Source: Roseiarcus sp963717215
GTDB taxonomy: Bacteria; Pseudomonadota; Alphaproteobacteria; Rhizobiales; Beijerinckiaceae
Direction of reading: 5' to 3'
NCBI GenBank assembly: GCA_963717215.1
Contig: CAVQVS010000012.1
Coordinates: forward strand, 116,980-180,979
DNA: 64,000 bases
The position numbers and the translations under genes were made by a program. This document shows, one piece after another, positions 9,781 through 20,940 of the stretch (the stretch's first letter is position 1; every line of letters starts with the position of its first letter). Below the pieces are notes generated by a model, which was not told the DNA's origin, did no database searches, and saw only the letters and a list, made by a program, of their open reading frames with translations.

Positions 9781-10092
9781 CTACACGGCGCTCCGCGCCC
9801 AGGCGAGGGCCGCGCCGGCGATCGGAACGGCTTCCATGACGTCGATAACCGGGTTTACCCGCACATCATTCCAAAAGGTGAACTTTCCCACGAACGAGGC
9901 CACGACCTTGGGGTCCTCAGCCTCGACCAACACATAACCATTGTTCGCAAGGTCTGACACGAACGCCTGAACGTTCAAGCCGTCGTCGGGCTTCCACTTG
10001 CTGAAAGCCTTCAGGAGTGCATCGCGGTTCGCGAAATTTTCTTCGTAAGCGAGGCCAGTATTTCGGATCGTGTATTCAATCATGTACTTCAT
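9781..10092 (-). CDS. DUF3303-family small protein
   Basis: A 103-residue soluble protein starting MKYMIEYTIRNTG, with the DUF3303-like pattern of a ferredoxin-like alpha/beta fold (GYVLVEAEDPKVVASFVGKF, then DVRVNPVIDVMEA). GGGAGGG sits 5-6 nt before the ATG, so the start is secure. The family is uncharacterised; similar folds occur in dimeric alpha/beta-barrel stress or monooxygenase proteins. It is flanked by about 200 bp upstream and 140 bp downstream without genes, so it is probably monocistronic. Confidence 0.75.
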   Translation of the reverse strand: MKYMIEYTIRNTGLAYEENFANRDALLKAFSKWKPDDGLNVQAFVSDLANNGYVLVEAEDPKVVASFVGKFTFWNDVRVNPVIDVMEAVPIAGAALAWARSAV

Positions 10093-10293
10093 GCGACCCT
10101 CCCTCTGTATGTAAATCGATAACGCAATGAATAGGCGCAGCCTTGGCTGGCGCCTTTGGCAGATTGCCCCTATTTAGCTCATGCGGCAAGCTAAATTGCT
10201 GCCTCTCCGGCCGGGCTCATGCGTCATAACGACCCGTGAAGAGCGCAGTGAGAGCCGCCACGATCGTCTCGCTGCGGCGGCGAAATAAAGGCG

Positions 10294-11712
10294 CTATGCG
10301 CTCCGCTCCGCCGCCTCGCGCATCGAGGCCCAGACGGCGGCGACGTCCGCTTCCTCGGTCGTGAGCGCGCCGATCGAGACGCGCGCCATCCAGCGCCCGT
10401 CGAGCACAGCCGGCGTGAGATAGGCCTCGCCCGAGCGATTGACTGCGTCGACCCAGGCCGTCGTATGCGCATCGAGCGCTTCGCCTTTGAGGCCTTTCGG
10501 CTCGTGCCGCACGCACACCGTCTGCAACGGGACCGGAGCGAGCGCACGCCAGCCGGGAGTCGCGGCGACCGTGTCCGCAAGCCAGCGCGCATTGGCCATG
10601 TCGCGTCTAAGCCGCTTCTGCAAGCCGCTGACTCCCTGTTCGCGGATGATGAACCAGAGTTTCAGCGCCCGGAAGCGGCGGCCGAGCGGGATGCCCCAGT
10701 CGCGCAGGTTCTTGACCTCACCGTCGACGGAGGATTGCAGGAAGCTCGGATTGGTGGACATCACCCGCATCAGATGCTCGGGATCGCGCACGTAATAGAC
10801 CGAGCAGTCGAACGGCGCGCCGAGCCACTTATGCGCGTTGATCACGAGGGAGTCCGCGCCCTCGACGCCCTCCCACATCCAGCGGCACTCGGGCAGGATC
10901 ATCGCGCTGCCAGCCATAGCGGCGTCGACATGCAGCCAGACGCCATGGCGCCGCGCGATTTCTGCGATCGGCGCGATCGGATCGATCGCCGTCGTCGCGG
11001 TGGTGCCCACCGTGGCGACAATCGCGCACGGCAGGTCGCCATTGGCGAGATCCTCGGCGATCATCCCGGCGAGAGCGTCCGCGCGCATCGCGTATTGGTG
11101 GTCGAACGGAACGAGGCGCAGATTGTCGCGGCCGAAGCCTGCAAGGAGCGCGCCCTTGTCGACCGAACTGTGCGCGTGCGCGGACACATAGACGCGGGGT
11201 ATTCGCGCTTCGCCCTGGAGCCCGCCGCGCCCGAGCGCATAGTCCGTCGCCCGCTCGCGGGCGCAAATGAGCGCAACCAGCGTGCTGGTCGAGGCGGTGT
11301 CCTGGATCACGCCGCTGAAAGCCGGCGACAAGCCCAGCATCTGCCGCAGCCAGTCGGTGACGACTTCTTCGATTTCGGTCACCGCCGGGCTCGATTGCCA
11401 CGAGAGCCCGATCACGCCGAGCCCGGTCGAGACGATGTCGGCAAGAATTCCGGCGGGCAACGCGTTGGCGGGGAAATAGCCGCAAAAGCGCGGATGCTGC
11501 CAAAGGGTGAGGCCCGGAACGACGACGCGATCGAGGTCCGCAAGCATGGCGCCGAAGGCTTCGGGCTCGTTGGGGGGCGCGGAGGGCAGGGCGTCACGGA
11601 TCTCGCCCGGCCGCGTCTTCGCCATCACCGGCCGGTCGCCCAGGCCTTCGTGATAGTCGGCCAGCCAATCGATGAGCTCATGGCCGTAGCGGCGGAAGTC
11701 TTCAGGCGACAC
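10294..11712 (-). CDS. Pyridoxal-phosphate-dependent decarboxylase, aromatic-L-amino-acid decarboxylase type
   Basis: A 472-residue group II PLP decarboxylase. The start MSPEDFRRYGHELIDWLADYHE and the motif PRFCGYFPANALP are typical of aromatic amino acid/tyrosine decarboxylases. The PLP lysine is in INAHKWLGAPFDCSV near residue 300, and HVDAAMAGSA supplies the PLP-ring-contacting Asp. It should decarboxylate an aromatic amino acid (Trp, Tyr or Dopa) to the amine; specificity cannot be decided. It lies 27 bp downstream of the YyaL-like gene on the same strand and may be the last gene of the metabolic run 17905-10294. Confidence 0.85.
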   Translation of the reverse strand: MSPEDFRRYGHELIDWLADYHEGLGDRPVMAKTRPGEIRDALPSAPPNEPEAFGAMLADLDRVVVPGLTLWQHPRFCGYFPANALPAGILADIVSTGLGVIGLSWQSSPAVTEIEEVVTDWLRQMLGLSPAFSGVIQDTASTSTLVALICARERATDYALGRGGLQGEARIPRVYVSAHAHSSVDKGALLAGFGRDNLRLVPFDHQYAMRADALAGMIAEDLANGDLPCAIVATVGTTATTAIDPIAPIAEIARRHGVWLHVDAAMAGSAMILPECRWMWEGVEGADSLVINAHKWLGAPFDCSVYYVRDPEHLMRVMSTNPSFLQSSVDGEVKNLRDWGIPLGRRFRALKLWFIIREQGVSGLQKRLRRDMANARWLADTVAATPGWRALAPVPLQTVCVRHEPKGLKGEALDAHTTAWVDAVNRSGEAYLTPAVLDGRWMARVSIGALTTEEADVAAVWASMREAAERSA

Positions 11713-11739
11713 GAGCGTCCTTATGGGTTGGACGAGAGA

Positions 11740-13768
<2,029 letters not shown>

Positions 13769-13789
13769 TCAAGAACCCTCGCTTTGCCT

Positions 13790-14756
13790 TCAGGCCGCCA
13801 GCGCGGCCTTCAGCATAGCCTTGAACCGCTGCGAGTTCGAGCGTCCATAGGACGTCGGCGCCCTCGTGCTCAGCCGTCGCCTCGCGCCAGACGTTGGCGT
13901 TGTTCTCGTCATGGTGCACGTTGAGGCGGTCCACGACCGTCATGCCGCGCGTGAGTCGGCTCCCGGTCTCGATCGCGACGCGGTGGCGCGACCACGAGAG
14001 CCCGATCGAGCGATCGAGCGCGACCGCCATGGCGGTCGGATCGGCGAGCGAGAGGCCGGTCTCGCCGGTCTGCGTGCGATAGGCCTCGCGGGCGGTCATG
14101 TTCGACTCAAGGGCGAATTTCGCCTTGGCCGTGCCGAGCGCCTCGATCGCCGCGATCTCATCGTCGTTCAAGACTGATGGGCCGCGCGAAACGTGCCAGC
14201 CGATCATCTCGATGTTGAGCTTCGAACGGAAAACAGCGCGCGCCGCTTCTGGATCGACCCAGATGTTGTATTCCGCCGCCGGCGTGACATTCCCCTCGCA
14301 GCACGGCGCGCCGCCCATCACCACGCAGCGGCCGATCCGCTCCGCGAGTTTGGCATCGCGCTTGAGCGCGAGCGCAATGTTGGTGAGGGGCCCGAGCGTC
14401 ACCAGAGTGAGGCCGGGCTTCTCGCATGAAAGCCGCAAGATGGCGTCCACGGCGTCTTCACGTTCTGGCCTGCGCTTCGGCGTGGGGAAGCCGCGATCGC
14501 CGAGGCCGTCCTTGCCGTGGAACCAATGCGCATGATCGTGCGCGCGGGCGAGCGGCTTGTCCGCGCCGGCGAACACCGGAACATCGGAACGGCAGACCTC
14601 GACGGTCAAGAGAGCGTTCTGGGTCGCCTGTTCGAGGCCGACATTGCCGGCGACTGTCATCAGACCGAGAACCCTGACCTTCGGATCGGCCAGCGCCATC
14701 ATGATCGCGACGGCGTCGTCGGAGGCGGTGTCGGTGTCGATGAGAAAGTTGCGCAT
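13790..14756 (-). CDS. Inosine/uridine-preferring nucleoside hydrolase; one apparent frameshift near the C-terminus
   Basis: Begins MRNFLIDTDTASDDAVAIMMAL, which holds the DxDxxxDD Ca2+ and active-site motif of the IunH/RihA family, followed by LTLVTLGPLTNIALAL and VVMGGAPCCEGN. These enzymes split ribonucleosides into ribose and base for salvage. An extra A near 13836 (GAACTCG instead of GACTCG) throws the frame off; removing it gives the ending SQRFKAMLKAALAA and a 321-residue protein, normal for the family. Without the correction the frame runs on for 160 codons inside the next gene, which is not credible. Confidence 0.85.
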
Positions 14757-14780
14757 GGGTCCAAAGTTTCTCGCGCTCGT

Positions 14781-15284
14781 TCAGGCGGCGCGTTTCCATC
14801 CAAAGAGGCCGCCGAGCTGCGACCGGGTGACATAAACCTCGCTCGCCCAATAGCCGCTCACCTTCGGAAGGTCATCTTCGATGTCGGCGACGCGCCGATC
14901 ATAGAAGATGTGGGTGCCCGCTGCGGGCAGTCCCGCGGATCTTGGGAAATTCTGCGATGGGACGAACGCGAGCGCCATCGCGCGAGGAAAGCCGAGGAAA
15001 CCGACGACAGGATTGCCGCATTTCGCGCACGCCCCGCGCCTCAGAGCGGGCGGCCCCCGGTGGCGACGAAACTCCACCGGCTGATTGTCCGGCAGCGCAA
15101 CCGACACTGCCCGGAAATGCGTGACATCGGCGAACGGTTTGCCGTAGGCCTTCTGGCATATCGTGCAATGGCAGAAAAAGCGGCCGATCGGATCGCCCTG
15201 GACAGTGAAGCGTGAAGCGCCACAGAGGCAGGCGCAGTCCTGGTTCACCATGTCTTTCTGCCTTGCGACATCGTTGTGGCTCAT
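14781..15284 (-). CDS. GFA family (glutathione-dependent formaldehyde-activating/CENP-V fold) zinc protein
   Basis: A 167-residue protein with the three Cys clusters of the GFA fold: CACLCGAS at the N-terminus, FCHCTICQKAYG, and CAKCG, which bind zinc. Members were named from a formaldehyde-glutathione activating protein but most are of unknown substrate; HIFYDRR near the C-terminus fits the common TH.FY.R motif. The start may be 15284 or an ATG 11 codons later (MVNQDCACLCG), the latter closer to the usual family start. It follows the amidase stop by 9 bp, so it is co-transcribed with it. Confidence 0.8.
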   Translation of the reverse strand: MSHNDVARQKDMVNQDCACLCGASRFTVQGDPIGRFFCHCTICQKAYGKPFADVTHFRAVSVALPDNQPVEFRRHRGPPALRRGACAKCGNPVVGFLGFPRAMALAFVPSQNFPRSAGLPAAGTHIFYDRRVADIEDDLPKVSGYWASEVYVTRSQLGGLFGWKRAA

Positions 15285-15293
15285 TGCGCCAGT

Positions 15294-16721
15294 TCAGGCG
15301 CTGAAGGGGCTTTCGTTGAGGTCGGGCCGCGCCGCCTCGTGATAGGCTGCGGCGAGGGTCAGGCAGTCAAGCTCGGCGCGATTGCGGCCGATGATCTGAA
15401 TCCCCATCGGCAATCCGCGCGAGTCAAAGCCCGCCGGCGCGGCGAGCGCCGGGCCTCCCATCATCGTCGCCGGAACGACGCATTTCATCCATTCGTGATA
15501 GGTCGCCATCGTGCGACCGGCGATCGACGCCGGCCAGTGCGTTTCGACAGGAAACGGAAAGACCTGCGCGGTCGGCAGGACAAGAAAGTCGTATTGCCCG
15601 AGGAAGCGCTGCATCGCGTGAGTGAAGCGCGTGCGCGTGGCCGATGCGGCCGAAATGTCGAAGGCCGAGAGCTTCGAGCCATGTTCGACCTCCCACTGCG
15701 CCTCGGGCTTGAGCCGCTTGCGCTTCGCCGGATCGCTCCAGAAGGGCAGCAGGTTCGCGCTCGCCTGCCAGTGGCGCAGACGGACGAAGGCGTCCCACAA
15801 TTCGTCGAAGGAAAAGTCGGGAACTGCCGGCTCGACGATGCAGCCCAGTTGCTCGAACACGTTCAACGCCTGCTCGCAGACCGCGAGCACGCCGTCCTCG
15901 CAAGGAAAGGCGCCGTTCCAATCTGCCGCCCAGGCGATGCGGATATCCCTTTTGGGCGCGCCGAGGGGGACGGCGAATTCATGTCCGTCACCGGCGAGAG
16001 AAAGCGGTTCGCGTTGATCGTAGCCCGCCATGACCGAGAGCAGGAGGGCGAGGTCCTTAGGGTTGCGCGCCATCGGTCCGTTGACGGTCATCGTAGGCAG
16101 CCAGATCTCTCGTCCATCGTTCGGAACCCGCCCGATCGACGGGCGAAGCCCATAGACGCCGTTCCACCCCGCGGGGTTGCGCAGGCTGCCGCCATAATCG
16201 GAGCCGTCGGAGAGCGCGAGCATTCTCAGCGCGAGCGCGACCGCCGCGCCGCCGCTCGAGCCGCCGGCTGTGAGAGCGGGATCGTAGGCGTTGCGGGTTG
16301 CGCCATAGACCGGATTGAAGGTCTGGGAGCCGAGGCCGAGTTCGGGTGTATTGGTCTTGCCGATGATGATCGCGCCTGCCGCGCGGAGCCGCTCGACGAA
16401 GATCGAATCCTCCTTCGGCACGAAGCGGTTGAGCAGCGGCGAGCCCATCGTCATGGGGATGCCCTTCACCGCCGCGAGATCCTTGACCGCGAGCGGCAGC
16501 CCGAACAAGGCGCCGTCGGCAGGCCCGGAATCCTTGGCGCGCGCCTCGGCCAGACACTCGTCGCGGGGCCGCTGCGCGACGATCGCATTGAAAGTCGGGT
16601 TCAGCGCGTCGATCCGCGCGAGCGTCGCTTCCATGAGCTCGACGCAGGAGAGTTCCCGGGCTTTGAGCCGCCGCACGAGTTCGATTGCGTCGAGACGGAA
16701 AGCTTCGGAAGGGGCGCTCAC
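15294..16721 (-). CDS. Amidase signature (AS) family amidase
   Basis: A 475-residue amidase. The AS Ser-cisSer-Lys triad is visible: Lys in LAVKDLAAV (about residue 79), the Gly/Ser motif TAGGSSGGAAVALA, and the nucleophile Ser in GSDYGGSLRNPAGW. It hydrolyses an amide R-CO-NH2 to the acid and ammonia; the substrate is unknown. It uses a GTG start that overlaps the TGA of the upstream PLP enzyme (GTGA), so the two are translationally coupled. Confidence 0.85.
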   Translation of the reverse strand: MSAPSEAFRLDAIELVRRLKARELSCVELMEATLARIDALNPTFNAIVAQRPRDECLAEARAKDSGPADGALFGLPLAVKDLAAVKGIPMTMGSPLLNRFVPKEDSIFVERLRAAGAIIIGKTNTPELGLGSQTFNPVYGATRNAYDPALTAGGSSGGAAVALALRMLALSDGSDYGGSLRNPAGWNGVYGLRPSIGRVPNDGREIWLPTMTVNGPMARNPKDLALLLSVMAGYDQREPLSLAGDGHEFAVPLGAPKRDIRIAWAADWNGAFPCEDGVLAVCEQALNVFEQLGCIVEPAVPDFSFDELWDAFVRLRHWQASANLLPFWSDPAKRKRLKPEAQWEVEHGSKLSAFDISAASATRTRFTHAMQRFLGQYDFLVLPTAQVFPFPVETHWPASIAGRTMATYHEWMKCVVPATMMGGPALAAPAGFDSRGLPMGIQIIGRNRAELDCLTLAAAYHEAARPDLNESPFSA

Positions 16722-17905
16722 GCCGTCGCCCCCAGTCGCGCGAAGCCCTTGTCGAGGTCCGCCTTCAGATCCTCGATATCCTCAAGGCCGACGCTGAAGC
16801 GGATCGTCGGGCCGCCGGCGTCAAAGCGCGTCGCGGTGCGGGCGGGCGTGCAGTCGAAGGGGAGGGCGAGGCTTTCATAGCCGCCCCAGGAATAGCCGAG
16901 TCCGAAGAGTTCGAGGCCATCGAGGAGGGCGGCGACGGCGGCGTCCGACGCCGGCTTCAGCACGATCGAAAAGAGGCCCGAGGAACCGGTATAGTCGCGC
17001 TTCCAAAGCGCGTGGCCGGGATGATCGGGCAAGGCAGGGTGAATGACGCGCAAGACCTCTGGACGGGCGCTGAGCCATTGCGCCAGCGCCAACCCCTGAC
17101 GCTCCGCCTCGCGCAGCCTGAGCTCCATGGTGCGCAGGCCGCGAAGCGCGAGAAACACATCCTCGGGGCTTGGAGGAATGGCCATGAGATGGACGCACTC
17201 ATGAAGCCGCTCGAACCATTCCGCATTGGCCGAGACGAGGCCAAGCAGAAGGTCTGCGTGGCCGGAAAGATATTTCGTGCCGGCTTCCACCGCCATATCG
17301 ACGCCGTGTTCGTGCGGCGAGAAGAAAAGCGGCGTCGCCCAGGTGTTGTCCATGATGACGCAGGCGCCGTGGGCGTGCGCGATCGTCGCGATCGCCGAAA
17401 TGTCCTGGACCTCGAGCGTCTCCGACCCGGGCGACTCGGTGAACACGACCTTGGTGTTGGGGCGCATCAGCGCGGAAATGCCGGCTCCGATCGTGGGATC
17501 GTAATAGGTGGTCTCGATCCCCATCCGCTTCAGCGTCGTATCGGCGAACGCGCGCGCAGGCCGATAGACGGAATCGGTCATGAGCATGTGATCGCCGGCG
17601 CTCAGCGCCGTCATCAGCGCGACGACGATCGCCGCCAATCCGGAGGGTACGAGCACCGTTCCCGCCGCGCCCGAAAGGTCGGTCCAGGCGGAGCACAAAG
17701 CCTCGGTCGTCGGCGTGCCGCGGGTGCCGTAGGTGAAGCGCTGCTTCCGGTTCTTGAGCGTCGCGACATCGGGATAAAGCACCGTCGAGCCGCGAAACGG
17801 CGGCACGTTGATGAACCCTTGCGAGAACTCGGCGTCGCGGCCGAGATTCACAAGGCGCGAGCGGCGCCGCAAGGACGCGCGCGTTTCGTCAGTCAGTTTG
17901 GCCAT
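16718..17905 (-). CDS. metC: Cystathionine beta-lyase-type PLP enzyme
   Basis: A 395-residue Cys/Met-metabolism PLP enzyme. FTYGTRGTPTTEAL (PLP phosphate contacts), TESPGSETLEVQDI, VIMDNTWATP (Asp on the pyridine N) and the Schiff-base lysine in EAGTKYLSGHADLLLG are all readable. The sequence fits the alphaproteobacterial MetC branch, which cleaves cystathionine to homocysteine, pyruvate and ammonia; other beta/gamma-lyase activities are possible. It heads the minus-strand run and overlaps the amidase start by 4 bp. It is divergent from the ABC binding-protein gene across about 155 bp. Confidence 0.8.
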   Translation of the reverse strand: MAKLTDETRASLRRRSRLVNLGRDAEFSQGFINVPPFRGSTVLYPDVATLKNRKQRFTYGTRGTPTTEALCSAWTDLSGAAGTVLVPSGLAAIVVALMTALSAGDHMLMTDSVYRPARAFADTTLKRMGIETTYYDPTIGAGISALMRPNTKVVFTESPGSETLEVQDISAIATIAHAHGACVIMDNTWATPLFFSPHEHGVDMAVEAGTKYLSGHADLLLGLVSANAEWFERLHECVHLMAIPPSPEDVFLALRGLRTMELRLREAERQGLALAQWLSARPEVLRVIHPALPDHPGHALWKRDYTGSSGLFSIVLKPASDAAVAALLDGLELFGLGYSWGGYESLALPFDCTPARTATRFDAGGPTIRFSVGLEDIEDLKADLDKGFARLGATA

Positions 17906-18059
17906 TGGCGTCGTGCGGGCTCCGAACGTCGGTTCGGGCCGTTGCTAGCACGCTTCGCCAGCGTTGGCAGCCGATTGACTTCCGCCTGCGGCGCCCGACT
18001 ATGGCGCCATCATTCGGGGCGGGAGCTCGGACTCTTTCGTGCTCACTGAGGAGATTGTC

Positions 18060-19073
18060 ATGCGGTCGCACATTGCCTGGCTTGCCGGAACGGCGTTGGC
18101 CCTCGTGGGCGCTTTATCCGCCAGCGCAGGCACGCTCGACAAGGTCAAAGCACGCGGCCAATTGATCTGCGGCGCCAATCCCGGCCTCGCGGGCTTTGGC
18201 CTGCCTGACGATCAGGGCAAGTTCAAGGGCCTCGATGTCGACGAATGCAAGGCGATCGCCGCAGCGATCTTCAACGATCCGAACAAAGTCAAATACCTGC
18301 CGATCAACGCCAAGGACAGGCCGACGATCCTGGCCTCGGGCGAGATCGACGTCCTGATCCGCAACACCACCTGGACGCTCTCGCGCCAGACCGGGGGCAT
18401 GTTCTTCACGGGGATCAATTTCTACGACGGACAGGGTTTCATGGTGCGCAAGAAGCTCGACGTCAATTCGGCGCTGAAGCTCGACGGCGCGTCGGTTTGC
18501 GTACAGCAGGGAACAACGACCGAGCTCAATCTCGCCGACTATTTCCGCGCCAACAACATGAAGCTCGAAGCTGTGGTTTTCGCAACGGACGAGGAGGCGA
18601 CGAAGGCCTACGACAGCGGCCGTTGCGACGCCTACACCACCGACGCCTCGGGCCTCTATTCCGAGCGTCTCAAGATGTCCAATCCGGACGACCATATCGT
18701 CCTGCCGGAAATCATCTCCAAGGAGCCGCTCGGCCCCTCCGTGCGCAGGGACGATGTCGATTGGTTCCAGATCGTGCAATGGACCCACTACGCGCTCATC
18801 ACCGCGGAGGAACTGGGCGTCACCCAGGCGAACGTCGATGAGAAGCTCAAATCCGACAATCCAGGGATTCGCCGTCTGCTCGGAGTCGAGGGCAGTTACG
18901 GGGAGGGCCTGGGCCTGACCAAAGATTGGGCCTATCGCATCATCAAGGCCGTCGGCAATTACGGGGAGATCTTCGAGCGCAACGTGGGCCAGGGTTCGCC
19001 GATCAAGATCAGCCGGGGCTTGAACGCGCTATGGAACAAGGGCGGCCTGCAATACGCCCCGCCGATCCGGTGA
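18060..19073 (+). CDS. Amino-acid ABC transporter periplasmic substrate-binding protein (AapJ/general L-amino acid type)
   Basis: A 337-residue periplasmic protein with signal peptide MRSHIAWLAGTALALVGALSASA and an SBP_bac_3 domain: GTLDKVKARGQLICGANPGLAGFG, then RPTILASGEIDVLIRNTTWTLSRQ, then CVQQGTTTELNLADYF and SGRCDAYTTDASGLYSER. The start is fixed by GAGGAG 6-7 nt before this ATG; an in-frame ATG seven codons earlier overlaps that SD. In rhizobia AapJ works with AapQ, AapM and AapP, but no permease or ATPase gene follows here, so it must use components encoded elsewhere or is an orphan. Confidence 0.85.
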   Translation: MRSHIAWLAGTALALVGALSASAGTLDKVKARGQLICGANPGLAGFGLPDDQGKFKGLDVDECKAIAAAIFNDPNKVKYLPINAKDRPTILASGEIDVLIRNTTWTLSRQTGGMFFTGINFYDGQGFMVRKKLDVNSALKLDGASVCVQQGTTTELNLADYFRANNMKLEAVVFATDEEATKAYDSGRCDAYTTDASGLYSERLKMSNPDDHIVLPEIISKEPLGPSVRRDDVDWFQIVQWTHYALITAEELGVTQANVDEKLKSDNPGIRRLLGVEGSYGEGLGLTKDWAYRIIKAVGNYGEIFERNVGQGSPIKISRGLNALWNKGGLQYAPPIR

Positions 19074-19138
19074 TGACAAAATTCTGGCCCTGTGGCGGTG
19101 ACAAAGAAATGGGGCCGTTACCGGCTTGACATTGAGAG

Positions 19139-20905
19139 ATGACAGCCTCCCGCAAGCTCGCCGCCATCCTCGCCGCCGACGTCGTCGGCTACTCGCGTAT
19201 GATGGGCGAGGATGAGGCCGGCGCAGCAACTCTGGTGCGCGAGCGGCGCGAGACTGTCCAGCCGATCATCGCCGCGCATGGCGGACGGCTATTCAAGACA
19301 ATGGGCGACGGGATGTTCGTCGAATTCCCGTCTGTTGTCGCCGCCGTCGAGTGCGCCTTGGCGATGCAAAGGCAAATGGCGGCCGACAACGAAGGCGCCC
19401 TCGAGGCGAAGCGTGTCCTCTACCGAATCGGCGTTCATCTCGGCGACGTTCTTATCGATGGCGAGGACATTCTTGGCGATGGCGTCAACATCACTTCCCG
19501 CTTGGAGGGCGTCGCGGAAGCCGGCGGGGTGTGCATTTCCGGCTCCGCTTACGAGCACGTGCGCGGGAGGGTCGAGGCGGAGTTCATCGACCTAGGAGAG
19601 AAGACGCTCAAAAACATCGCGCGGCCGGTGCATGTCTATGCCGTCCGCATCGAGGCTGACGGTTCTCAGGGCACGCCTCACCCGACGCTGTCTGCATTCG
19701 GGCCGCCTCGCCTTTCCATCGTCGTTCTTCCGTTCGCGAATATCGGCGGCGATTCCGAACAGGACTATTTCGTCGATGGCGTGACCGAAAGTCTGACCAC
19801 CGATCTGTCGCGGATCCGGGGGTCATTCGTCATCGCGCGGAACACCGCATTCACCTTTCGAGGCAAGGCTTTCGACGTCACCAAGATCGGGCGCGAGCTG
19901 AACGTCCGCTACGCGCTCGAAGGCAGCGTCCAACGGAGCGGCAACCGGATGCGCGTCAACGCGCAACTCATTGACGCCCAAAGCGGAAGCCATCTTTGGG
20001 CTGAGCGCTTCGAAAGGCCGATGACCGATCTCTTCGAGATGCAGGACGAGATCGTCGCGCGCATAGCCAACACGCTCAACGCGCAACTGGTCGCGGTCGA
20101 GGCGCGAAGGGCCGAGCGTGCGCCCGCGCCCGACTCCATGGACCTCTATTTTCAAGGCGAGGCTTGGGTCAACAAAGGGGTCACTTTTGAAAGCATGAAC
20201 AAGGCGCGCGGTTTCTTTGAGCGCGCGTTGACCCTCGATCCGGCCAATGTCGAAGCGCTTGCCGGCATGTCGCAGGTCGAGGCCAATTTCGCGATCAGTC
20301 TGTCCACGAATGATAAAACGGCGCGCTTCGCCGCGGCGGAGGCGGCCGCGGCGGAAGCCTTATCCCTGGCTCCCGACCATGCCCTTGCGCATCTGAGCAT
20401 GGGCATGGTCCTCGGCTTCACTAACCGTGCCGCTCAGGGCATCGCCGAATACGAAAGAGCCTTGGCCCTGGACCGGAACATGGCTGGAGCTCACGCGCTA
20501 ATTGGCCAGAGCAAGCTGTTCATCGGTCGGGCTGAAGAGACCGAGACGCACGTCCTGGAGGCGCTGCGCCTCAGCCCGCGCGATCCGTGGGCCTATATTT
20601 GGCGCCTGACGGCGGGCTTCGCGGCGTGCCTGCTCGGCCGTAATGAAGAGGCCGCCTCTTGGTTTCGTCAGTCCATCGAAGCCAATCGAAATTTCGCCCT
20701 GTGTCATTTCATTTATGCGACAGCGCTGGCGAACATGGGTCGAATGGATGAAGCGCGGTCCGAGGTCGCGGCTGGACTGGCTCTCGATCCCAACTTTACC
20801 ATCGCGAATTTCCAATCTGCGGTCTGGAGCGACAACCCCCTTTATCTTGCGCAGCACGCGAGGGTTATCAACGACATGCGCCGCGCCGGAATTCCTGAGG
20901 CATGA
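19139..20905 (+). CDS. Class III adenylate/guanylate cyclase with TolB-like and TPR regions
   Basis: A 588-residue cytoplasmic protein. Residues about 5-175 form a class III cyclase domain with metal Asp residues in AADVVGYSRMM and KTMGDGMFVEF and a catalytic-loop segment DGVNITSRLEG. Next comes a TolB/FlgO-like region (PRLSIVVLPFANIGGDSEQDYFVDGVTE ... about 190-320), then TPR-like helical repeats to the end. This domain order is common in Rhizobiales cyclases, where TPRs probably sense partners. Product (cAMP or cGMP) is unproven. Convergent with the next cyclase: their stops are only about 35 bp apart. Confidence 0.85.
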   Translation: MTASRKLAAILAADVVGYSRMMGEDEAGAATLVRERRETVQPIIAAHGGRLFKTMGDGMFVEFPSVVAAVECALAMQRQMAADNEGALEAKRVLYRIGVHLGDVLIDGEDILGDGVNITSRLEGVAEAGGVCISGSAYEHVRGRVEAEFIDLGEKTLKNIARPVHVYAVRIEADGSQGTPHPTLSAFGPPRLSIVVLPFANIGGDSEQDYFVDGVTESLTTDLSRIRGSFVIARNTAFTFRGKAFDVTKIGRELNVRYALEGSVQRSGNRMRVNAQLIDAQSGSHLWAERFERPMTDLFEMQDEIVARIANTLNAQLVAVEARRAERAPAPDSMDLYFQGEAWVNKGVTFESMNKARGFFERALTLDPANVEALAGMSQVEANFAISLSTNDKTARFAAAEAAAAEALSLAPDHALAHLSMGMVLGFTNRAAQGIAEYERALALDRNMAGAHALIGQSKLFIGRAEETETHVLEALRLSPRDPWAYIWRLTAGFAACLLGRNEEAASWFRQSIEANRNFALCHFIYATALANMGRMDEARSEVAAGLALDPNFTIANFQSAVWSDNPLYLAQHARVINDMRRAGIPEA

Positions 20906-20940
20906 AGGCCTCGGGCTAGCCCTCTCCCGAAGTCGCGCGG

